DNA of 64,000 nt from NCBI RefSeq assembly GCF_000243735.2, contig NZ_AHMP02000003.1, positions 1,575,001-1,639,000 on the forward strand. Direction: 5' to 3'. Of this stretch, positions 57,932-64,000 are shown in pieces. The DNA comes from Leptospira kmetyi serovar Malaysia str. Bejo-Iso9. Lineage in GTDB: Bacteria > Spirochaetota > Leptospiria > Leptospirales > Leptospiraceae. The translations under genes and the position numbers were made by a program. The stretch's first letter is position 1. Every line of letters begins with the position of its first letter. The notes under the pieces were generated by a model that ran no database searches, was not told where the DNA came from, and worked only from the letters and a program-made list of their open reading frames with translations.

Positions 57932-59152
57932 TCAAAACTGCGGGTATTCGAGCAAAAGAGCTACGAAGGCCGCAGTCGATTTTCCGTACGTCTCCCCTAT
58001 TTTTTTCAGAGCGGAATCGAACTCGGTCACGGCCGGAGTCGAATCGAACTTAGGCAACATTCGATCCAGAGATTTGGCCGGATCGCCGTTCCTATCCGGA
58101 ATCAATATCAAACCGTTTAAAGTTTTGATTTTCGTTTCGGAAGAATCGGCGACAGCAACCGCGTGAGAACGATACGTTCTCGAATACGCGTCGGCGACTA
58201 ACGCGAGTTTGATTTCGTCCATTCCCGAAAAGACGGGAATGCCGATCTCTTCGTGGGACCAAAACGAAATCGTATTAGCGACGATCGTATAAACCGAACT
58301 CATTGTTAAGCGAAATCGATTGCTGTCGTGCGCGGGATTCCAGTCGTTTACTCCCAAATCCTTCGCGACTTTTAGAGCGACCTCTTTGTTCACGATCGCT
58401 TCCACCAAAGCCAAAGAAACCGGAATCGAAGCTGTAACCGCGGTCGTCGTCACGATCTTTCCGTCGGCGACATAGCGACGATTTCGAATCCAAGTCGTGT
58501 TCGGAAATTTTTTTTCCAGATCGTTTAAGGAATACCAGAAACCGGTCGCCTTCTTTCCGTTTAAAAGACCTGCGTTGGCCACCACCCAAACCCCGTCGCA
58601 AACTCCGATCACGGTCGCGCCCTTGGAAGACTGTATGTTCAACCATTTTAAAAGAACCGCATTCTCCGAACGATGAACCGCGGGAACGATCACGTAATCC
58701 GCTCCTTCCGGAAATTTTTGATCGAAGGAAGAAAGAGATTCTTGAACTTCGATCTTCATCGCGGGAAAAAGATTCATCGTTCCGATTTCGGTTCCCAAAG
58801 CGAACACATCCGCAGCTTGAGAACGAGTCAAAACACCGTAAGGAATCACGAAGTCCGTCAACTCCGTCATAAAATTGTCTCCGATCACGGCGACCACGGG
58901 ACGCGTTCTTCCGAATCGACTTTGATATTTAGGAATCGTTTGCATTTCGACGACCGGTTGATTCTTTGAGGCCGTTTCCGATAGCGCGTTCTTTATGGAA
59001 GAATTCGAATCCTTTGTTTCCGCGGAAAGCGTAAAGACGTAGAACGAAAAAGCGAACGCAAGAACGCTTAAACTTAGAATTCGCATTAGAAATTTAGAAT
59101 GGTTTTTGAAACCGAAATCTCGTGAGAGTAAAAATGGACGTTTTGTTTTCAT
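57932..59152 (-). CDS. Exported DJ-1/PfpI (GATase1-like) protein related to the sensor half of GlxA regulators
   Basis: 406 residues from ATG 59152 (preceded by AAGGAT); ATG 59086 would give a shorter signal. Signal peptide SLSVLAFAFSFYVFTLSA. The DJ-1/PfpI domain covers about 85-270: VVAVIGDNFMTELTDFVIPYGVLTRSQAADVFALG, then the nucleophile elbow ATVIGVCDGVWVVANAGLLNGKKATGFWYSL and YVADGKIVTTTAVTASIPVSLALVEAI. This matches the N-terminal half of GlxA-type AraC regulators (CxGxxxLAxAGLL...GKATTHW), but no HTH follows. About 135 further residues are unrecognised. Divergent from a membrane AraC regulator. Confidence 0.85.
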   Translation of the reverse strand: MKTKRPFLLSRDFGFKNHSKFLMRILSLSVLAFAFSFYVFTLSAETKDSNSSIKNALSETASKNQPVVEMQTIPKYQSRFGRTRPVVAVIGDNFMTELTDFVIPYGVLTRSQAADVFALGTEIGTMNLFPAMKIEVQESLSSFDQKFPEGADYVIVPAVHRSENAVLLKWLNIQSSKGATVIGVCDGVWVVANAGLLNGKKATGFWYSLNDLEKKFPNTTWIRNRRYVADGKIVTTTAVTASIPVSLALVEAIVNKEVALKVAKDLGVNDWNPAHDSNRFRLTMSSVYTIVANTISFWSHEEIGIPVFSGMDEIKLALVADAYSRTYRSHAVAVADSSETKIKTLNGLILIPDRNGDPAKSLDRMLPKFDSTPAVTEFDSALKKIGETYGKSTAAFVALLLEYPQF

Positions 59153-59275
59153 ATCCTTAGTATGCACCGCATTGCGTCCGATGTCGTCCTTTGGGATACG
59201 GACGGACCCGGCGCGCTTCGCAAAAACGAAAAAAAAATCTGGACTTGGACGGAAATACGAACCTCAATACCCTGC

Positions 59276-60448
59276 ATGTATACCTTTTTGGCCTTCGGGG
59301 CGGGACTCGCGATCCTGCTTGCGGTTTCCGGTTTTATGAATTCCCTGCGAAACGAACCGGAGAATCTACGAAACGACAAAGACGGAATCCCCGAATCTCG
59401 ACCAAAGCCAAGTCGTTTAACAATTTTTATCCAAAAACACGCGGTTCCGTTTTTGTTCCTATCCGTTGCCTTCGTACAACTTCATATCTTCTTCGAATTA
59501 TCCGATCGGCTCGTGCGGTTCTCTTGGTTTGGCGAGTTTCACATTCCGTTTATTTTTTTGATCGGACCTCTGACTTATCTTTACTTTCAACATTTAAGCG
59601 GACAAATACCGGATCGATTTTCCCCCTTTCATTTAATTCCTGCTTTGCTTTCGGTTTTAATCCTATTTCCTTTTTATATCCGAGATTCAAACTCTAAGAA
59701 AGAATTTATCGCCTTGTTGAATCCTTCCGATCCGTATCATACGATCGTTCTTGTTTTACTCGTTTTAGGAACGATATTGAATTTCATCTATCCGATCACT
59801 TTACTAAAAGACGTGTGGAGATGGCGCGGCGCGGCGAAAGACAAAAACAAACGAGCTTCGTTCGATCCCTTTCTTTTTTTATTTGCGGGAACGATTTTCG
59901 TCCTCGTTCTTTTTGTGATCGCGCAAATCGTTTACATGCCCTTGTTCTTGATCGCGTCTTCGGGAGTTTCGATTTTGATGTGCGTCATTTTTCTGATCGG
60001 AAACGGCACGAACGGAGTCTGGATCGAAAAATTCAAAAAAGAATCGAGAGAAGCCCGTTATACGGAAAGCCGTCTCAAAGGACTGGACGTCGATTCGGTC
60101 GTATATCGTTTGAACGATTTAATGCGAAGGGAACGATATTATCTCGACGAGGATCTTACGCTGGGACGTCTCGCGGAAGAACTCGAAATCCACACACATC
60201 AACTTTCCGAAATCTTAAATCAAAAACTCGGCAAAACGTTTCGAGAATACGTGGCCGGTTTTCGTTTGGAAGAAGCCGCGAGAATTCTGATCGAAGAGCC
60301 GCAAAGATCCGTTCTCTCCGCGGCCTACGCATCCGGATTCAACTCCAAGTCCGCGTTTCACAAACTCTTTCAGGAACGTTTCGGATGTACACCCACCATG
60401 TTTCGCTCCGAAACGATCTCTAAAAATAAAATCGAAGGAGTTTCTTGA
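59276..60448 (+). CDS. Membrane-anchored AraC-family regulator (7TM-HTH)
   Basis: 390 residues from ATG 59276 (the frame opens earlier but that part is hydrophilic and lacks a ribosome site). Seven hydrophobic segments cover about 1-245 (for example FLAFGAGLAILLAVSGF, FLFLSVAFVQLHIFFEL, FHIPFIFLIGPLTYLYF). The AraC HTH occupies about 285-385: LAEELEIHTHQLSEILNQKLGKTFREYVAGFRLEEAARIL and VLSAAYASGFNSKSAFHKLFQERFGCTPTMFR. Its 3' end is overlapped by the converging acyltransferase gene over 79 bp. Divergent from the exported GlxA-like protein, its probable target or partner. Confidence 0.88.
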   Translation: MYTFLAFGAGLAILLAVSGFMNSLRNEPENLRNDKDGIPESRPKPSRLTIFIQKHAVPFLFLSVAFVQLHIFFELSDRLVRFSWFGEFHIPFIFLIGPLTYLYFQHLSGQIPDRFSPFHLIPALLSVLILFPFYIRDSNSKKEFIALLNPSDPYHTIVLVLLVLGTILNFIYPITLLKDVWRWRGAAKDKNKRASFDPFLFLFAGTIFVLVLFVIAQIVYMPLFLIASSGVSILMCVIFLIGNGTNGVWIEKFKKESREARYTESRLKGLDVDSVVYRLNDLMRRERYYLDEDLTLGRLAEELEIHTHQLSEILNQKLGKTFREYVAGFRLEEAARILIEEPQRSVLSAAYASGFNSKSAFHKLFQERFGCTPTMFRSETISKNKIEGVS

Positions 60449-61659
60449 ACTCTGTGCAAGTGTTGCAAAGTCTCGGTAGCGACTTTCTTTTTACGAGGAA
60501 GCATTCTCGTTCTTAAATACTGAAACGGATATTCGATGAGCATATACAAAGGAACCGAAAGAATCACGATCAAACCAAGAACGGCGGTAAACTGAACGAA
60601 AAAAGTTAAATCGGAACTCGGTTCCGATTTGATACCCAAGATGGAAAGAGCGACTCCGATGAGAACGAGATGCCAAAGATAAATCGTAAAACTCAATCTC
60701 GCGACGGGAACAAAAATTCTCATACTGAAAAAACGACCCAACCAATTCTCCAAACGAACGACCGCGAGAAGAAGAATTCCCGCAAAACCTATGTTCAAAA
60801 GATTGTATTTAAACGTTTGAGTAAAAAATCCGCTCGTCCCCTGATGAACCCAGTGCGCCGTGAACAAAAACGAAAGAAACAAAAATAGAAGCGGATAATA
60901 AAAACGATCCTCTTGCCGCAAACGATCCATAAGATTTTTGTGATTCGTAAAAAGATCCATCGCGATCACACCCATCAAAAGAGAATCGAATCGGGTGTGA
61001 GTCGGAAAATAAATTTCATCGAAGTATTCCGGACTGAGGGGATAAGTCGTTGTCGTATAAACGACAATCCGAGCGATCGTCGGGATCAAAACCAAACCCC
61101 AAAGCAAGAATTGTCTGTGCTGTTCCCGAATCCTTTTGAATAAGAAGAGGCTACAAAACAAAGGAAACACAAGATAGAATTGTTCTTCGATCGACAAGGA
61201 CCAGGTGTGAATGTTCATACCCGGAAAATAATTTCCTAAAAATACGAAATCACCCCACGCGTTCGAAAGTCCGAAGGAAAGTATATACGATTCAAGAACC
61301 AGACCTTTCTGTTGCGCGATCTTTAAAGCGAACTTGGAAACGACCAGACTGAACGTGATAAAAAAGAAGTAAGCGGGCAGAATGCGAAGCGTTCGCTTTA
61401 AATAAAACTGTTTAAAGTTGATCGATCCGTTTCGATTCCAATCGCTTAAAAGCCCCTTGGAAATCAAAAACCCGCTCAACACAAAGGATAAATCGACGCC
61501 GGACCAAAAAAAAGAATCGGATTGAAACGTTCCTAATTCTTTCCAAGCAAGCGCGTAGTGATTGAGAATCACAAGAACGATTGCAAACGCCCGAAGACCG
61601 TTCAAAGACTGAATCTCATTATCCCGATGATACAAAAGATCCTTAATAAAAGCTTTCAT
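60370..61659 (-). CDS. Acyltransferase 3 family membrane protein
   Basis: 429 residues, about ten transmembrane helices. Family motifs: IQSLNGLRAFAIVLVILNHYAL (with active-site His), DLSFVLSGFLISKGLL, FYLKRTLRILPAYFFF, NIHTWSLSIEEQFYLVFPLF and LSFTIYLWHLVLIGV. These enzymes add acyl groups to surface sugars or lipids. The last about 26 residues (RVQETPSILFLEIVSERNMVGVHPKRS) lie antisense to the end of the AraC gene. A hairpin in the leader at 61675-61708 may affect expression. Confidence 0.9.
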   Translation of the reverse strand: MKAFIKDLLYHRDNEIQSLNGLRAFAIVLVILNHYALAWKELGTFQSDSFFWSGVDLSFVLSGFLISKGLLSDWNRNGSINFKQFYLKRTLRILPAYFFFITFSLVVSKFALKIAQQKGLVLESYILSFGLSNAWGDFVFLGNYFPGMNIHTWSLSIEEQFYLVFPLFCSLFLFKRIREQHRQFLLWGLVLIPTIARIVVYTTTTYPLSPEYFDEIYFPTHTRFDSLLMGVIAMDLFTNHKNLMDRLRQEDRFYYPLLFLFLSFLFTAHWVHQGTSGFFTQTFKYNLLNIGFAGILLLAVVRLENWLGRFFSMRIFVPVARLSFTIYLWHLVLIGVALSILGIKSEPSSDLTFFVQFTAVLGLIVILSVPLYMLIEYPFQYLRTRMLPRKKKVATETLQHLHRVQETPSILFLEIVSERNMVGVHPKRS

Positions 61660-61674
61660 AGCTTCTCATGACCC

Positions 61675-61708
61675 TTTGCGGAAATTTTTCGGAGAGTCTT
61701 TCCGCAAA
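61675..61708 (-). promoter_or_regulatory. Leader hairpin upstream of the acyltransferase gene
   Basis: Perfect 10-bp stem TTTGCGGAAA/TTTCCGCAAA with a 14-nt loop, ending 15 bp before the acyltransferase start codon. On the minus strand it would lie in the 5' leader; on the plus strand it is followed by an A/T-rich tract (AATATATTTTTATT). It could be an attenuator or an mRNA stabiliser. Confidence 0.5.
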
Positions 61709-62240
61709 AATATATTTTTATTCTATAACTCTTTAACATTCGATGAATCAATTTTTTTGATTTTTTATTATTAATACTCTTTATTCGTGAAAGTGCGCCA
61801 AAAAAAAATTCTGAATGTTTATTAAGCAAAAAATTTCCTGAGCGAACAAAACGTACAGAAAGCGACCAATTTCAAATTCTATCGTCAGAACTAAATCATT
61901 CTCGCATAACAACAACTAGTTTCATTTTTAATCCACTTTGCTCTTATAAATGAACACATTTGAATCATAAATCAAAGAACGACTAACGTGAGTTTAGCGA
62001 CCTTTCCTTGAAGACGAACAATTGTTATATTCCATTCTTTGCATCTTCTTGATTCTTCGTAGAAAGGAAATCGGAGAAAACGGTTCCCTTTTTTTCGGAT
62101 TCTGAAGTTCGTTTTTATAAGTTGAAAACAAAATAAGAAACAAAGAAACGGAATGAGGGAACCAATGGCGATTCAATCCGAACAAAAGTTCGATTGAAAA
62201 TCGTAAAAAGGAAATTTATAAAACGAAGAGAAGGATCGGA
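61709..62240. other. AT-rich intergenic gap
   Basis: About 530 bp of markedly AT-rich DNA with A and T runs (for example TTTTTTTGATTTTTTATTATTAATA) between the acyltransferase and the small Lys/Glu-rich gene. A minus-strand open frame at 61994-62185 lacks a ribosome site and looks like chance. No recognisable gene. Confidence 0.5.
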
Positions 62241-62453
62241 TTGAAAACGTCCAGACGTAAGTTTCAAAAAATCGAAACAGAAAAAGATAATACGAAAGGA
62301 TTAGGAATAAATCTAAAAAAAATCAGAGAAGAACGCGGAAAGGAAAAACGTGAAAAAAGAGAGAATCAAAATCGAATGAAAAAAGAGAACCAAGAAAGCA
62401 CTGCAGGCAAAAAGAAAATCGAATCGGATGAGAAGATCGGGAAACGAAAGTGA
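62241..62453 (+). CDS. Small Lys/Glu-rich protein, uncertain
   Basis: 70 residues, TTG start with a good ribosome site (AAGGATCGGA). The sequence is nearly all Lys, Glu, Arg and Asn in helical runs (NLKKIREERGKEKREKREN; MKKENQESTAGKKKIE) with no hydrophobic core. It could be a disordered nucleic-acid-binding protein, or a chance frame in purine-rich DNA. The ribosome site is the main support. Confidence 0.4.
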   Translation: MKTSRRKFQKIETEKDNTKGLGINLKKIREERGKEKREKRENQNRMKKENQESTAGKKKIESDEKIGKRK

Positions 62454-62476
62454 ATCAATCTTGACGAATGATTCTT

Positions 62477-62513
62477 CGAGAGTTTTAGATCCGGAGCGAA
62501 TCCAAAACTCTCG
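62477..62513. terminator. Strong stem-loop after typA
   Basis: Perfect 10-bp stem CGAGAGTTTT/AAAACTCTCG with a partly paired inner loop, 10 bp beyond the typA stop. There is no T tract on either strand, so it is a possible terminator or processing hairpin rather than a classical intrinsic terminator. Confidence 0.5.
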
Positions 62514-62522
62514 AGAGAAGTT

Positions 62523-64000
62523 TTACTTGTTGCGTTTACGCATCGTAGCGTCGAGGTATTTCTTACGAAGACGCAGACTTGCAGGAGTTACTTCCAGAAG
62601 TTCATCGTCGTCAAGAAACTCGATGTTTTGTTCCAAGGAGAATTTTCTCGGAGGAACCAAACGAATCGCTTCGTCCGCACCGGAAGAACGCACGTTACTC
62701 AGCTTCTTCTCTTTTACGGGGTTCACTTCCAAATCGTTTTCGCGAGAATGGATTCCGATGATCATTCCCGGATAAACCGCGGTGTTCGGTCCGATCACCA
62801 ATTCTCCCCTTTCCTGAATCTTCCAGAGAGCGTATGCGGTGGATTCTCCGGAGTCCATGGAAATCAAGGCGCCGTTCTTACGACCTGGGATTTCTCCTTT
62901 GTAAATATCAAAACGGAGGAAGCGGGAAGACATTACGCCCTCGCCTCTGGTTTCGGAGATGAAGAATCCTCTGAATCCGATGATCCCGCGTGTCGGAATT
63001 ACGAATTCGACCCGGGTCATTCCGGACGGATGCGCGTCCATCAACTGAAGTTCGCCCTTTCTACGATTGAGTTCGGCGATGATCTGACCGGTGAACTGAT
63101 CGGGAATGTCCATTACCAAATACTCGTACGGTTCGAGCTTTTGGCCTTGTTCGTTGGTTTTTAAGATTACTTCGGGGCGAGAAACCTGGATCTCGAAACC
63201 CTCTCTTCTCATCGTTTCGATCAGAACCGACAAATGAAGTTCACCGCGGCCCAGAACCTTAAAACGGTCCTTGTCTTCGGTTTCTTCCAGTCTCATCGCC
63301 ACGTTGGTTTCGAGTTCGCGGTCCAGACGTTCGCGGATATTTCGGGTCGTTACGAACTTCCCTTCTTTTCCGGCAAACGGAGAATTGTTTACCATAAAGA
63401 ACATGGATACGGTCGGTTCTTCAACCTCGATCGCCGGTCTTGGAGCCGGTTTTCCCGGTTCGCAGATCGTATCCCCGATAAACACGTCGGGAAGACCCGC
63501 GATTGCAACGATATCACCCGCTTCCGCGTTGTTGACCTCGTTTCGTTTCAGACCTTCGAAGTTGTATAATTTGGTAATTCTAAAAAGCGCGGTATCCGCC
63601 GGTGCGGCCGTGTCGGACTTCTTCGCCGCAAGTTGGATCACGTTCATTCCGAGCGCCATCTTTCCCGCGTAGATTTTTCCGACCGCGATTCTTCCTACGT
63701 AGTCGTTGTAATCCAAGGAAGTAACTTGGAATTGAAGAGGAGCTTCCGTATCCGCTTGAACGGGCGGAACGTGTTTGAGAACGGTGTCCAAAAGCGGATC
63801 TAAGTTCGTGCCCGGAGATTCGCTGAGGTTATGAACCGCCCAACCTTGTTTTGCGGAAGCATAAACGATCGGGAAGTCGAGCTGTTCGTCGGTTGCTCCG
63901 AGGTCGGAGAAAAGATCAAAAGCCATGTCTACGACTGCTTCGGGTCTTGCACCGGGACGATCGATTTTATTGATTACGAGAATGGGCTTGTGTCCGAGCT
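62523..64000 (-). CDS. typA: Ribosome-associated GTPase TypA/BipA, C-terminal part (runs off window)
   Basis: TypA is an EF-G-like translational GTPase linked to ribosome assembly and stress. The visible 491 codons begin within the G domain with [22 protein letters not shown] (G4 NKID) and SAK (G5), then domain II ([26 protein letters not shown]), the EF-G-like domains ([63 protein letters not shown]) and the TypA C-terminal domain ([27 protein letters not shown]). Start and P-loop lie right of the window. Full-length at this end. Confidence 0.96.
   Translation of the reverse strand, partial: LGHKPILVINKIDRPGARPEAVVDMAFDLFSDLGATDEQLDFPIVYASAKQGWAVHNLSESPGTNLDPLLDTVLKHVPPVQADTEAPLQFQVTSLDYNDYVGRIAVGKIYAGKMALGMNVIQLAAKKSDTAAPADTALFRITKLYNFEGLKRNEVNNAEAGDIVAIAGLPDVFIGDTICEPGKPAPRPAIEVEEPTVSMFFMVNNSPFAGKEGKFVTTRNIRERLDRELETNVAMRLEETEDKDRFKVLGRGELHLSVLIETMRREGFEIQVSRPEVILKTNEQGQKLEPYEYLVMDIPDQFTGQIIAELNRRKGELQLMDAHPSGMTRVEFVIPTRGIIGFRGFFISETRGEGVMSSRFLRFDIYKGEIPGRKNGALISMDSGESTAYALWKIQERGELVIGPNTAVYPGMIIGIHSRENDLEVNPVKEKKLSNVRSSGADEAIRLVPPRKFSLEQNIEFLDDDELLEVTPASLRLRKKYLDATMRKRNK

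Noticed and set aside
61994..62185. 63-codon minus-strand frame in the AT-rich gap
   Set aside because: No ribosome site, no domain, and composition expected by chance in this region.

Overview
This window is chromosomal DNA from a spirochaete, almost certainly Leptospira. The RuvB N-terminus, the relaxed spirochaetal lipoprotein signals, tandem Lcl/DUF1566 lipoproteins, large families of histidine kinases and response regulators, and frequent TTG and GTG starts all fit. Base composition looks richer in G+C than L. interrogans, so a higher-GC species of the genus is more likely; I cannot name the species. No insertion sequence, prophage, CRISPR array or rRNA operon is visible. One tRNA gene is present.

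Layout. 1-3.5 kb: 5' part of ruvB, an intact HtrA protease, a second HtrA-like gene cut off before the catalytic serine, thymidylate kinase and a small exported coiled-coil protein. 3.6-7.5 kb: tRNA-Arg(CCG), a chain of hairpins, a DUF1444 protein, an arsR-SRPBCC-SRPBCC operon with a clear promoter and repeats, another SRPBCC protein and an ankyrin protein. 7.6-11.1 kb: a cobalamin riboswitch followed by a BtuB-like TonB-dependent receptor and a beta-propeller lipoprotein, a layout that recalls the BtuB/BtuG pairs of Bacteroidetes. 11.1-13.3 kb: a 52-bp direct repeat, a CapA-type protein and a methyltransferase.

13.4-28.6 kb is a signalling island. It holds a CHASE3 histidine kinase, a stand-alone receiver and a receiver-kinase in one coupled operon; an arsR-SRPBCC-GFA operon with a palindromic operator inside its promoter; a four-gene operon (poly-HAMP hybrid kinase, receiver-HisKA_2 kinase, receiver-PAS-GGDEF, receiver-PAS); a NarX/NarL-like pair; and a phasin-like protein.

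29-46 kb holds an acetate-type symporter with its DUF485 partner, two divergent lipase-like lipoproteins, an acyltransferase, a BASS transporter with a metzincin-motif lipoprotein and a DMT transporter, two tandem Lcl/DUF1566 lipoproteins, a SpoIIE-type phosphatase, a small protein with an SSB-like acidic tail, and a LemA-TPM-TPM operon. 46-56 kb is rich in sulfur genes: sufE, metQ-metN-metI, an exported rhodanese with a YeeE/YedE transporter, and trhO. 56-64 kb holds a YdjM-like membrane protein, a lipoprotein, an exported GlxA/DJ-1-like domain divergent from a membrane-anchored AraC regulator, an acyltransferase-3 gene overlapping the end of that regulator, an AT-rich gap, and the 3' part of typA.

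The best candidate for a little-described system is the riboswitch-controlled receptor plus beta-propeller lipoprotein. Next come the poly-HAMP kinase operon, the SSB-tailed small protein, the metzincin lipoprotein, and the split exported-GlxA/membrane-AraC pair.
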